Source of the DNA: Stomorhina lunata
Lineage: Eukaryota; Arthropoda; Insecta; Diptera; Rhiniidae
Assembly: GCA_933228675.1 (NCBI GenBank)
Contig: OW121742.1
Span: forward strand, 124,473,983 to 124,537,982
Length of the DNA: 64,000 nt
Direction: 5' to 3'
Below, in pieces: positions 36,440 through 49,745 of the stretch. Numbering within the stretch: the stretch's first letter is position 1; each line of letters starts with the position of its first letter. Below the pieces are notes generated by a model, which saw nothing but the letters and a program-made list of their open reading frames with translations, made no database searches and was not told the origin of the DNA. Made by a program: the position numbers and the translations under genes.

Positions 36440-37070
36440 TATCGTGGCCATATGACAATACTCACGGCATCAGTAGTTACTCAGGGTTTGCTTAGCAAGG
36501 GTAGCAATAAATATAGAATGAGTATGATAAATCACCATCTTGTTAAATATCTAGAATTTAACAGCCTACTAAGCGACCGCCAGTATCGATTTCATAGGGG
36601 ACGATCTACGGGAGACCTGCAAGCCTTCCTATCGAAAAAATGGTGTCCACAAATACGCTATTTTGGCGAAAGCAAATTTGTGGCTCTGGATATTTCCAAA
36701 ACTTATTGCTTTTGTTGTCGGTAATAACTTTTCTTGATTTATATCGAACTTCCTCAGAGATCGCACTATACGAATCGTTATAGATGGGATGTCATCAAAC
36801 GAGTTCAAGATTAATTCAGGGGTACCGCAAGGATCTGTTCTTTCCCCTACACTATTTCAAACTTCCAATCCTATCTGCTCTTTTGCAGATGATAGTAACA
36901 TTTGCCATTCATATTCATTCAATCATAGACCGAGTCTTTAAGAGGTTGGCGCTATGAGACAAAATGGATGAAAATACTCCGGCAAGAAAAGTAATCGATA
37001 ATGATCCTGAGGGAACTCGTAGAAGAGGACGTCCAAAACTTCGATGGAAAAACTAAGAAGAGAATTTCAA
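36440..37070 (+). pseudogene. Non-LTR reverse transcriptase relic
   Basis: Plus-strand pieces in order are YLEFNSLLSDRQYRFHRGRS and ESKFVALDISK (RT motif A region), NSGVPQGSVLSPTLF (motif B) and SFADDSNICH (catalytic FADD). A separate piece, GTRRRGRPKLRW, resembles the tail found in other LINE-like elements. Frameshifts divide them, so the enzyme is dead although the FADD box survives. Confidence 0.8.
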
Positions 37071-37983
37071 ATTTGAACTACGAAATCGGAGAATATAGCT
37101 CACAAGATATCTTATGTCTAAAATATGCTTGACCTTAGACCTAAACAGTTTGTAACTACAGGCTATTTTAGTAAGTAAGTCTGAAAGATTTTTAGAACAC
37201 CTCATAAGATCAGAAGGCTTTGCAAAGTAAGGCCTTCTTATAGCCTCTCCCTGACCAACTACGCTTCAATATCGATTGAGTGCTAGAGAGATGAAGACAA
37301 ACAACAAAAAAATCTTGAGGGCAAGTGCTAAGTAAAAGCACTTCTAGTCATACATATTTGCACTTAATAATCACAGATAGAAGATGATGATGATGATAAT
37401 GATGAAAAATACATAAATTTTACTAAATCAAAAGAAAATTCCAACTTTAAGAGTTTTACATCATCAACATCATTTAAAACAACAAAATACAAAAAAATCT
37501 TCAATATCTACAAACAACAAAAACACTCTCATTCTATTGAACTACTTCGATTGTTGTTGTTGTTGATTTTTCTCTAAATTTTTTGATTTATTAATTACAA
37601 CACTTGACACAGATTAGTTGTTATAACAACAACAACAAAAGCCTAGTGAGAAACAGGGTAGCGTTTGGTGAACGAAAGGGAGGGAACGAAACAAAAATTA
37701 TGTTTTCTAAAGCATATTTTTAGGAGGGCGGAAAATTGTCAATGCAAAGAGTGGAAGGTTTTATCAAAAAAAAAAAAAAAAAAAATTTAATAAATGAATG
37801 AAAGACATAATGAGTGCAAAAATTTATTGAATGGATTTGAAATGGGAAATTGGAAAATATGAATTGAATTGAAGTATTAAAAAGGAGCTATTTTAATTAG
37901 GAAATAAGGAGTTTCATATAGTATGTTTTTAGGGAGTTAAACAAATTTTTAATGCAATTAAATTTTGTAATTTAAGTGCCTAA
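37071..37983. other. AT-rich DNA with GTT/AAC runs and a poly-A tract
   Basis: It holds GATGATGATGATAATGATG near 37,384, TTGTTGTTGTTGTTG near 37,550, AACAACAACAAC near 37,628 and a 20-nt A run near 37,767. No gene is seen. Confidence 0.45.
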
Positions 37984-39009
37984 AATAAGATATAGACTAA
38001 TACATAGACAAAGATTAAGGCATAGACTAAAACATAGAGTAAGACATAGACTAAGAATTAGACATTGATATAGATTAAGACAAAGACATAGACTTAGATA
38101 TAGACGTAGACTAACACATAGACTAAGACATAAACTAAGACATAGACTAAGACTTAGACTAAGACATAGACTAAGACATAGACTAAGAGATAGACAAAGA
38201 CATAGACTAAGACATAGACTAAGACATAGACTAAGACATAGACTAAGACATAGACTAAGACATAGACTAAGACATAGACTAAGACATAGACTAAGACATA
38301 GACAAAGACATAGACAAAGACATAGACATAGACATAGACATAGACATAGACATAGACATAGACATAGACATAGACAAAGACAAAGACACAGACAAAGACA
38401 TAGACAACGACACAGACAACGACATAGACTAAGACATAGATTAAGGCATACACTAAGACATAGACTAAGACATAGACTAAGACATAGACTAAGACATAGA
38501 CTAAGACATAGACTAAGACATAGACTAAGACATAGACTAAGACATAGACTAAGACATAGACTAAGACATAGACTAAGACATAGACTAAGACATAGACTAA
38601 GACATAGACTAAGACATAGACTAAGACATAGACTAAGACATAGACTAAGACATAGACTAAGACATAGACTAAGACATAGACTAAGACATAGACTAAGACA
38701 TAGACTAAGACATAGACTAAGACATAGACTAAGACATAGACTAAGACATAGACTAAGACATAGACTAAGACATAGAATAAGACATAGACTAAGACATAAA
38801 TAGACTTAGACATAGACTAAGACATAGACTTAGACATAGACTAAGAGATAGACAAAGACATAGACTAAAACATAGACTAGGACATAGACTAAGACATAGA
38901 CTAAGACATAGACTCAGATATACACTAAGACATAGACTAAGACATAGACTCAGACATACACTACGACAAAGACTAAGACATATACTAGGACATAGGCTAA
39001 GGCATAAAT
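37984..39009. repeat. 12-bp satellite block 1 (AGACTAAGACAT)n
   Basis: The unit AGACTAAGACAT repeats almost perfectly from about 38,420 to 38,790 and less regularly at both ends. Near 38,310-38,375 it collapses to a GACATA hexamer run. The long minus-strand frame of alternating VLVY over it is only a consequence of the unit length being divisible by three. Confidence 0.95.
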
Positions 39010-40199
39010 CTATGTATATCCCAGAAAAATTAAAAATTGTACACATGCCTTGATCGCTATTTGAGCACTAATTTAAGTGTAGGGTATCATTTATTCAAGT
39101 TGGTCTACCTCTTTTTACTTGTTTTGAATTCAGAACTAATCACGTTTTTACTAAAAACCCACTCACTTGTCAATCTTAAAGGGACTTGGAAAATCCCCTT
39201 GTAACATTTTTTGCTTTTTTATACTAAATTGAACTAAAACAGGTACAAGTTTAACTAATGTTTTTTTTTGTTAAACAATTACATATTTAATACTATTTAT
39301 AAACAAGTAAGTAAATCTTAACAATAAAACGACAATAACGATTGAAAAAAAGCCATGCAAATGTAAATAAAATAATAAAGCAAAAATGCATATTTTAGAA
39401 GAGAATAAATAATCTAAAGAAAACTGAAAAATAATAAAAAAAAAACAGAAATAATAAAAAATCTAGAAGAAATCTTAGAATTACTAAAAGAGATATAACA
39501 ATGAATGAAAAGAATGGTTGGATAGACAGACATATGGACGGACAGACAGAAGGACGGACATACAGATGGACGGACATACAGATGGATGGACAGACAGATG
39601 GACGGACTCTGTCTTCAGATCAGCTGGAGAAGAAAAAAAATAATTTTTAATGAAAATATTCACTCGAACTTACAAAGAACTGAAAATATCTTAAGCAGTT
39701 CTTTGTTAAGCAATTAAATAAATATTTGATTTGTATTAAGAAATAAAAAATAAGCAACAGCTTTTTGTAAAAAAATAAAAATCTTAAAATATTGTTCAAA
39801 ACAAAATCAACACTAGAATATTCACATTAAAAAAAAGTGCAAAAATAAAAATCGGTAATTTTATTCATAGAAAACTTGTACCCGAGAGTATTTGTGTAGA
39901 TTTTAGACAATGACAACCGAACAACCTTCCATACATGCGGTTGGCCCATTTACACCTGCAATGGAAATGCATTTTTATACCAAAGTCAACACTGGCAATG
40001 TCAATGTGACATTTGAATAGAGGGAGGGAGGGACGGATGGTGGCCGGAGGTTTGCTTAATGATAATGAAATCATCTGGATTTAAAAAACAAACAGGTTTT
40101 CAGTTAAAACTAAATAAGTTGAAAAGATTTGAAAATAATTGTAGAATATAAAACTAACTAGACTTAGAACTAGACATGGACTAAAAATTATGTAATATA
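39010..40199. other. Spacer between satellite blocks
   Basis: AT-rich with no gene. A GGACGGACAGACA-type short tandem repeat occupies about 39,520-39,607. The palindrome motif of the next section is absent. Confidence 0.5.
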
Positions 40200-40540
40200 A
40201 AATATGTTGCTATGGCTAAGAAACATGATTTTTGTGAACAACTAGTATTGCTGACAACATGTTGCCGAAGAAATATTGCACTATAATAAATATTGATAGC
40301 AACATGTTGCTAAAGTGAATAAGGATGTAAAAGAGCTGTTGTAGCATAAAATAATAATTTTAGCAAAAGACAATTAATATTTGACTAAAAATGAAGCAAA
40401 CATTACTGGCAACATGTTGCCAGACTAAAAATTTAAGGCGCTTTGGCAAATATGTTGCTTTTATTTATATAAGATCTCAAATTGAAATAAAATTAGAGAA
40501 ATCCTAAAATTATAATAATTTCTGGCAACATGTTGCTAAG
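40200..40540. repeat. Island of GCAACATGTTGC palindromes
   Basis: Four copies of CAACATGTTG lie near 40,257, 40,310, 40,420 and 40,525, separated by unrelated AT-rich DNA. The last copy runs directly into the second 12-bp satellite block. Confidence 0.85.
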
Positions 40541-40544
40541 ACAA

Positions 40545-42731
40545 CGACTAAGACTTAGACTAGACATAGACTAAGACATAGACTAAGACATAGACTAAGA
40601 CATAGACTAAGACATAGACTAAGACATAGACTAAGACATAGACTAAGACATAGACTAAGACATAGACTAAGACATAGACTAAGACATAGACTAAGACATA
40701 GACTAAAACATATACTAAGACATAGACTAAGACATAGACTAAGACATAGACTAAGACATAGACTAAGACATAGACTAATACATAGACTAAGACATAGACT
40801 AAGACAAAGATATAAACTAAGACATAGACTAAGACATAGACTAAGACATAGACTAAGAAATAGACTAAGATATAGACTAAGACATAGACTAAGACATAGA
40901 CTAAGACATAGACTAAGACATAGACTAAGACATAGACTAAGACATAGACTAAGACATAGACTACGACATAGACTAAGACATAGACTAAGACATAGGCTAA
41001 GACATAGACTAAGACACAGACTAAGATATAGACTAAGACATAGACTAAGACATAGACTAAGACATAGACTAAGACATAGACTAAGACATAGACTAAGACA
41101 TAGACTAAGACATAGACTAAGACATAGACTAAGACATAGACTAAGACATAGACTAAGACATAGACTAAGACATAGACTAAGACATAGACTAAGACATAGA
41201 CTAAGACATAGACTAAGACATAGACTAAGACATAGACTAAGGCATAGACTAAGACATAGGCTAAGACATAGACTAAGACATAGACTTAGACATAGACTAA
41301 GACATAGACTAAGACATAGACTAAGACATAGACTAAGACATAGACTAAGACATAGACTAAGACATAGACTAAGACATAGGCTAAGACATAGACTAAGACA
41401 CAGACTAAGATATAGACTAAGACATAGACTAAGACATAGACTAAGACATAGACTAAGACATAACTAAGACATAGACTAAGACATAGACTAAGACATAGAC
41501 TAAGACATAGACTAAGACATAGACTAAGACATAGACTAAGACATAGACTAAGACATAGACTAAGACATAGACTAAGACATAGACTAAGACATAGACTAAG
41601 ACATAGACTAAGACATAGACTAAGACATAGACTAAGACATAGACTAAGACATAGACTAAGACATAGACTAAGACATAGACTAAGACATAGACTAAGACAT
41701 AGACTAAGACATAGACTAAGACATAGACTAAGACATAGACTAAGACAAGACTAAGACATAGACGTAGACATAGTTTAAGACATAGACTAAGACATAGACT
41801 AAGATATAGACTAAGACATAGACTAAGACATAGACTAAGACATAGACTTAGACATAGACTAAGACATATACTAAGACATAGACTAAGACATAGACTAAGA
41901 CATAGACTAAGACATAGACTAAGACATAGACTAAGACATAGACTAAGACATAGACTAAGACATAGACTAAGACATAGACTAAGACATAGACTAAGACATA
42001 GACTAAGACATAGACTAAGACATAGACTAAGACATAGACTAAGACATAGACTAAGACATAGACTAAGACATAGACTAAGACATAGACTAAGACATAGACT
42101 AAGACATAGACTAAGACATAGACTAAGACATAGACTAAGACATAGACTAAGACATAGACTAAGACATAGACTAAGACATAGACTAAGACATAGACTAAGA
42201 CATAGACTAAGACATAGACTAAGACATAGACTAAGACATAGACTAAGACATAGACTAAGACATAGACTAAGACATAGACTAAGACAAGACTAAGACATTG
42301 TTTAAGACATAGACTAAGACATAGACTAAGACATAGACTAAGACATAGACTAAGACATAGACTAAGACATAGACTAAGACATAGACTAAGACATAGACTA
42401 AGACATAGACTAAGACATAGACTAAGACATAGACTAAGACATAGACTAAGACATAGACTAAGACATAGACTAAGACATAGACTAAGACATAGACTAAGAC
42501 ATAGACTAAGACATAGACTAAGACATAGACTAAGACATAGACTAAGACATAGACTAAGACATAGACTAAGACATAGACTAAGACATAGACTAAGACATAG
42601 ACTATGACATAGACTAAGACATAGACTAAGACATAGACTAAGACATAGACTAAGACATAGACTAAGACATAGACTAAGACATAGAATAAGACATAGACTA
42701 AGACATAGACTTAGACATACACTTAGACATT
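40545..42731. repeat. 12-bp satellite block 2 (AGACTAAGACAT)n, 2.2 kb
   Basis: About 180 units of AGACTAAGACAT lie in the same orientation as block 1. Scattered single-base variants and a few 1-2 bp deletions shift the register (near 41,461, 41,745 and 42,285). Variant units recur in order (for example ACATAGGCTAAGACATAG with AGACACAGACTAAGATATAG at 40,990 and 41,375), which indicates segmental duplication within the array. Confidence 0.95.
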
Positions 42732-44040
42732 ACAAAATCGTTACAATTTATAGAAAAGTAGAGTTTGCTTATAAACCAATATTGCAGTGAAGGCTGTAAT
42801 TGTATTAATGTTGCTAGCAACATGTTTCTAAAGAAAAATGTTGCTAAAACAGTGTTTTTTGAGAATAATATACGTATGTCAATTTAAATTTCATGTTGGT
42901 ATAGAAAATATATAACTTTTTGTAATATATCTCACTATCAAGTCAAAACTACAAAAGTGTTATAATAAATACTAGTAGCAACATGTTGCTAAGACGTAGA
43001 CTGTGTTTTAAAATGACTCATGAAATTATAATCTTGTCTAATTTCTTGATTACTAGTTTGTTACTTGCAATTTATTTATTTTAAAGAAATTGTCTTTGCT
43101 TTAATAAAATGATTAATTACTATTAGTTTTTCCTGGTTTTCCCCTCCTCCCAGCATAAATGATATCTTTTAAAATAATTATTCTGAAAAAACAAACATTT
43201 TACAAGACTATTATCTCTTAAACTATAATTCTTGTGATTATACAATATTTTCTAAATGAAGCAACAAAAACAAAAAGCATCAGGCTAAAAACGACATTAA
43301 AGAGAACATCCATGTTAAGGACAACGACTGACTACAACTACTCGCAACATTTTGAAAAAGCAACAAACATATAGATTTACATTATCTCTTAGTGGTTTAA
43401 ATAATAATAATGTTTTGGTTATATATTTTTTTCGCTCAAAAAATATAAATTGTTTTTTATGGGTTTTCCACTCCCAAGTACTTAGAAAAAAAATAATAAT
43501 ATTTTCATATAGAAAAAAAAGTTTTTGTTTGTCTTATTTTTCCCTTTAGTGGCAGAGCCACACAGTAATTTTTGTGTAATTTTTCATTTGTTTATAAACT
43601 TGTTAAACTCAGCTTTAGCTTTAAATGGGCAAAGAAGCAGCAGCAGCGCAAAAAAGGATCGAAAAGGGGAGCCCAAGAACTAAGTAAATTTTTATATCCT
43701 TTAAAAATCGCTGAATTTTTTTTGTGTGTGTTTTGAGCTTTGAAATATTTACAGGATAGAAAAAAATATAAAAACAGTTTGTTATAATATGAATATTATA
43801 TGCATTACTTTTGTTTTGTTTCAAATTGCACTCTCTCTCCTTTTTTTGCGTCGTATAATATTCTTTACTTATTCATTTAGCTTGAAAAAATACGGTAGTA
43901 TTCATGTTTTTAAGGCAGGCACTATGGGGTAGAAGTTGTTTTATGAGAGCAAAAACTTTATGATTAAAATAGACTATTAAACTAAACTATTTCTTTTTGA
44001 TTCTATTAATCTAATCAATTTTATATAAAATTTTGTCATA
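42732..44040. other. Two palindrome copies, then AT-rich DNA
   Basis: AGCAACATGTTTCTA near 42,820 and AGCAACATGTTGCTAAGA near 42,981 continue the palindrome family. From 43,016 to 44,040 there is only AT-rich unique-looking sequence without a supportable gene. Confidence 0.6.
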
Positions 44041-45750
44041 AAAATGCATATAAATAAATGTTGCTGAAACATGTTGCTAAGACGAAATATTTTGATATAT
44101 TTTTTTTTGTTCAAGGAATATCCTAGAAATTATATTTGTCTCAAAATATAATGAAATAATTGCTGCTAGCAACATATTCTTGCAAATAAATGTTGCTGGC
44201 AACATGTTGCTAAGATAAAATATTTTCTTATAAACAAAAAATATACTTATCTCCAAAACCAAGCTGTTAAACATTGTTTTTTTTTTTCAAAAAGATATGA
44301 TCAAATAAATGTTGCTGGCAACATGTTGCAGAAGAAAGTGATGATGTTAATGTAATGTTTAATAAAATTGTGAAAATATTTGTAGTAATAACTTAAAATG
44401 TGTGTAAAATATTATAGTTGTAATAATGTTGTTAGCAACATGTTGCTAAGACAAAAGTTACCACATCAAAAACATAATTTAAGTAAAAAAATTTTGTGTT
44501 CGTTTTAATTCTATTAATCTCCTTAATTTAATGTAGAATTATATCTATCATATGCACATAAGTAAATGTTGCTGAAACATGTTGCTAAGACTTTATATTT
44601 TATAATAGAGAAAAATGTATATTTCGTTCAAAGAACATACAAGAAATGATATTTGTCTAAAAATATGATTAAATAAATGTTGATGGCTGCACATGCATAC
44701 AAATGAATGTTGCTGACAACATGTTGCCAAGATAATAAATTTTGTTTTAAGGACAAAATATACTGTTTATCAAAACCAGGCAGTTAAACATAATATTTGC
44801 AAAAAGATGTGATCAAATAAATGTTGCTGGCAACATGTTGCTAAGATAAAATATTTTCTTATAAAGAAAAAATATACTTTTCTCCAAAATCAAGCTGTTA
44901 AACATTGTTTTTTTTTTTCAAAAAGATATGATCAAATAAATGTTACTGGCAACATGTTGCAGAAGAAAGTGGTGATGCTAAGGCAAAAGTTACCACATCA
45001 AAAACATGATTTAAGTAAAATTTTTGTCTGTTCTTTTGAATTCTATTACTTTCCTTAATTTTATGTCAAATTATATCTTTTGTATATACATAAGTAAATG
45101 TTGCTGAAACATGTTGCTAAGACTAAATATTTTAATATAGGGAAAAACTATGTATTTCGTTCAAAGAACATACAAGAAATAATATTTGTCTAGAAATATG
45201 ATAAAAAAAATATTGAAGGCTGCACATGCATACAAATAAATGTTGCTGGCAACATGTTGCTATGATAAAATATTTTGTTCTAAGGAAAAAATATAATTTT
45301 CGTCAAAACCAAACTGTTAAATATTATTTTTGGCAAAATGATATGATCAAATAAATGTTGCTGGCAACATGTTGCAGAAGAAAATAAGGGTACACTTAAT
45401 AATTTTAAAAATACTTGTATTTATAAAAACTTTGAGTTATAAAATGTGTGTAAACATTTTTATTAACAAATGTTGCTAGCAACATGTTGCCGAACTAAAC
45501 AGAACATAATTTTGTTATTATTGAAAAACATATCTTTCAAATATTAACACTATATTTGGCAAACAACAGGACAAAACAAATGTTGCTGTCAACATGTTGC
45601 AGATGTAAATTGGGTGTATATCTTATTTTTAATATAAAAATATTGGAAGTTATAAATAAAGTTGTGTGTATTAATTTAATGAATATTGTTAGCAAAATGT
45701 TGTCGATATAAAATATAAATGTTGCCGACAACATGTTGACAGCAATATGT
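44041..45750 (+). repeat. Palindrome field with higher-order repeats of about 520 bp
   Basis: The core TGTTGCTGGCAACATGTTGC recurs every 100-150 bp. Flanks also repeat: GCTGAAACATGTTGCTAAGA starts similar segments near 44,060, 44,572 and 45,102. GATATGATCAAATAAATGTT precedes the core near 44,295, 44,928 and 45,341. The array is therefore built of composite units, not single motifs. Confidence 0.85.
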
Positions 45751-47260
45751 TTCGGAGAAAAAACTCTACAACACTGAGCTTTTGGGACCTTAAAAATGGA
45801 GTATTTTTCCAAGATAAACTATATTAAACCAAATTTGGATTAAGATTTTTCTAGACCCATTGTGCTGCGGTAAGAGGTCTTCATAAATACAGTCTCTTTA
45901 TATGTATCGCGTATTCCAGAGAAGTGGAAAGTAATATAAAATGCATAGAATAAAATCGTATGTAGTACCTACTGCCATACGCCTCCCAAGAGGTACAATT
46001 ACGCAAATTGCAATTATGCGGTGGTATGAATATTTAAACATGCACATACATGTCTACTATACAACACTCTTTCTCTCCAACTCTTTCCCTCTCTCTCTCT
46101 CGCCCTGTATGCTAACAGTAGGATTGTTTGCATAACTAAAACTGTTTTACATTATAAAAGTTGTATGAGTAAAAGGATGTTTATGTATGTGAATTGAATC
46201 ACAAAGTAGGAAAAGGATTTGAAGTAAAAGAATATGGAAAAACTTAAAATTCCTTAACACATCTACGTTGAAGCAATAGAGTATGATGATTATCTAGGTT
46301 GGAGCTTTAAAATACACTTAAGGAAATTATGTAAAAGAAAAAAAAACTAACAATTAAAGAATTTGTTATAAATTATAATCAGCTACTCAGAGACATTAAA
46401 GTTTTGTAATTCACAAATCAACTTATCATGTTGCCAACTGACAAATCTCAGAACACTGAGAAACAGATGTCAATTTAATGCTTATTATTTTGCTGCTTCT
46501 TCAACTGCTTCTACTTAAGACTCCTGAGAATTTCCTTAAAGTTTTAACGTTAAATTAGAAGTGAAGTTGAGATGTGGGGGGAGTGAGTCGAGAAATTCAA
46601 TTTAGAGAGAAACGTGTTACCACGTTTAGGTCTATCATGGGAATTTAATGATTTTTCTAGAAAATTTGCCAGAAGTAAAAATTATTATGCAAAAAATAGC
46701 AAACACAAGTAAACATCAACGACACAAAATTTGATTTGTAAAACGTAAATAAACATGCGTTACCCAACATCATAGCATAACACAATCCAGCCAACCAACC
46801 ATCCTGTGATCCATCCATCCATTTATCCTGCCATCCAACCAACCATTATCATCATACGCAACAATTCACATGACAAATGTGTTGATGATAAATTTGCATT
46901 AAATGTACAATAACAAGGCACGAAAAAATATACAACAGCCTCCTCATCCTTCTCCTTCTCTATAATTTATATATTTTTTATTTACGCTTGGAAGGGGATT
47001 TTCAAACTTTTTGAAGAGGCAAATTTAGAGGAATTGTTTAAAAAAATTATAGGTAATTTTGTAAATGAAATGAAATTGGAGGGGCGTTTTACAAATGAAT
47101 TATATTGTAATATTTATAACTTTTTTTTTTCTGGGCAAAGGCAACAAGTGGCACAAGATTTATGGTGGAAAAATAAATTTTAATTAGTATTAGCAAAACA
47201 AATAGAGTATTTAGAGATTTTTGAGGTAAAAATGAATTTTTGAAAAAAAAGTTAATAAAA
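45751..47260. other. Motif-free gap in the palindrome field
   Basis: No palindrome copy is seen. It has a pyrimidine-rich run (TCTCTCTCTCTCGCCC near 46,090) and CCATCCATCC-type repeats near 46,790-46,850. No gene is supported. Confidence 0.5.
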
Positions 47261-49745
47261 ACATGTTGCTTTGACAGAGTTGCTAGCAACATGTTGCTGA
47301 AAAAGTAGTGAAAAATTAATTTTAATTTGTGTTAAGAAGAAACAGATAATTTAATGTTGCTTAAGCTTAAAAACTTTTTAAAATTAGTTGCTCGAAACAT
47401 GTTGCTTTAATTAAGTTGCTAGCGATATGTTGCTAAAAAATATTTTTTAGCCGAAGTTACTGGAAATTAAAGGAGGGAAGAAGAAATAGACAACTTGAAG
47501 TTGTTTTAGCCTAAAAACGCACAAACATTTTTTGGTAGAGACATTTTGCTTTAAGAGAATTGCTGGCAACATGTTGCTGAAATATATATTTTAGATATTA
47601 AAATGTTTCTTTAATTTTAAAATATTTTAAATTTTATATAAAATATATTCTGTATTAAGAAAATAAGTAATTTTTTCTAGCAACATGTTGCTGGAGAAAA
47701 ACACTATAGTGTAACAAATATTTTACTAATGACGTTTTTGGGCTAAAGAAAACATTTTTAAATGTTGCTAGAAACATGTTGCTTGAATCAAACAATAAAA
47801 GCTTTAAAGGAAATTTGGGTTTTTATAATTTTTATTACAAATTTTAATAAAACTGAAACATGTTGCAACACGCAACATGTTGCATAAAAATATGTTGACA
47901 TAAAAATATTCTTAGCTTTTCTTTAAACCCTTGTTTAAAATAGATAGAACTCAAAAATGTGTAAGTGTTCTAAACAAAATGTTGCTGGCAACATCTTAAA
48001 TAAATTTAAGCTTCTAAAAACATGTTGATAAGAATATGCAAATTTGTTGCTTTAACTTAAAACTTTATTTCTTCTCCAAATGGAGTTTGGAAATTATCAT
48101 GGATGCAAAACTTAGTTTTTGTTTTTTGAAATTTAATAAATTTTACAGTATTTTAGAGAAAATCTCCAAACTTTAAAATTATGTTTCAGCAGCATGTTGC
48201 TAAGATCTTACATGTTGTCATAGCAAACATAACACAAGTTTTGTTATGAAAATATATTTAAATAAGAAAATTAAATATTATTTGACTTATGTATAATAAA
48301 ATTAATGTTGTTGGCAACATGTTGCGACTATAAAAAAAGCATGAAATATGTTGCCAAAACGAAGACCATAATTTTATTAGAAAATTTTTTCAATTTCTCT
48401 GTTTTGTTGCTATAATTCTTATTGATTTTTGAGAAAAAGATCTTCAAATATAATTTTTATATAATAAATAAACTTAAGATAATTTTTGACTGAAATATGA
48501 AAACAGAAATATTGCCTGCAACATGTTGCGGAAACACAATAAGATTAATATGTTGTTAACACGAAAAATGTAGTTTCATTGGAAAAATAGAAAATATTTA
48601 ATTTTTGTTTCAAAAATTCTAGTAGTTATTAAAAAAAGATCTCCATATTTTGAATTAATAAAGTTGCAACATGTTGCTAAGATAGTTAGTGTTACAATAT
48701 TAAAATAAACATAATTTTAAAAAAACCAATAACCGTAAGATAACATTTTACTTACATAAAAGCACAGAAATGTTGCTGACAACATTAAGCGAAAAAAACT
48801 ATCGAAAATGATGCTATAACGTTGCGACATGTGGCTAAAATAATAAGTGTCGCAATATCAAAATAAACATAATTTGTCTAAGATCAATAAATTTAAGATA
48901 ACATTTAACTTAAATAAAAACACAGAAATGTTGATAGCAACATGCGCGAATAAAAAATACCATAAAAATGTTGCTATATATTTAATTGAAACTATTGTTT
49001 GTAAAATATTTGATGTTGATTCTTTAGTTCAAATAGATTTTGGGGAAAAAATCTCTTTAAATTAAAAAAAATAATGTTGCTGCAACATGTTGCTAAAATA
49101 ATTAATGTCGACATTGCTACATAAACCTAGTTTTTTTATAAAATCTATTAACTTAAAATAATATTTGGCTAAAGTAAAATGACAAAATGTTGCTAGCAAC
49201 ATGTTGCGAATGAAAAATACCATCAAAAATGTTGCTATAACGAAAAATTTAATTCTTTTTAGAAAAATTGGTTGGAAAATATAAAATTATTGATTCTTTA
49301 ATTTAAAAAGATTTTTTGGAAAAAAATTACAAATTGAAAAAAATGTTGCTGCAACATGTTGCCAAGATAACTAGTGACATTATAGCAAATTCAACATAAT
49401 GTTATATAAAAACTTACTGAAAATAATGTTTGAAGTAAACATTATTAAACAAATGTTGCTAGCAACATGTTGCGAATACATAAAATGGCGTATTTGAGTA
49501 TTTTAACACTTTTTGTAAATATATTCTTTCACAATACAATTTATTTAAACTATTTTATATATTCATGTAGATATTTCATGTTGCCAGCAACATGTTTATA
49601 AAGTCCACTATGAACCTAATCATATCTTAATAGAATTTTGTTTGGAAGAAAAAAATCATGTTGTAGTCTATATATTAAATAATGTATAAAAAAAAAATTC
49701 ATATTGCATCAACATGATGCTTAAGTAGAATATGTTGCTGGCCAA
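47261..49745 (+). repeat. Palindrome field, second large island
   Basis: Copies of GCAACATGTTGC or one-base variants lie near 47,287, 47,395, 47,567, 47,680, 47,775, 47,873, 48,315, 48,520, 48,663, 49,085, 49,197, 49,354, 49,462 and 49,589. Between 48,690 and 49,470 the flanks also repeat at about 175 bp or multiples (ATAACATTT, then ACACAGAAATGTTG). Confidence 0.85.

Noticed and set aside
38154..38813. Open frame of 219 codons encoding alternating VLVY residues
   Set aside because: It lies wholly in the 12-bp satellite; the unit length is a multiple of three, so one frame stays open without selection.
38789..39046. Open frame rich in CLSL repeats
   Set aside because: Same satellite in another frame; no independent coding evidence.
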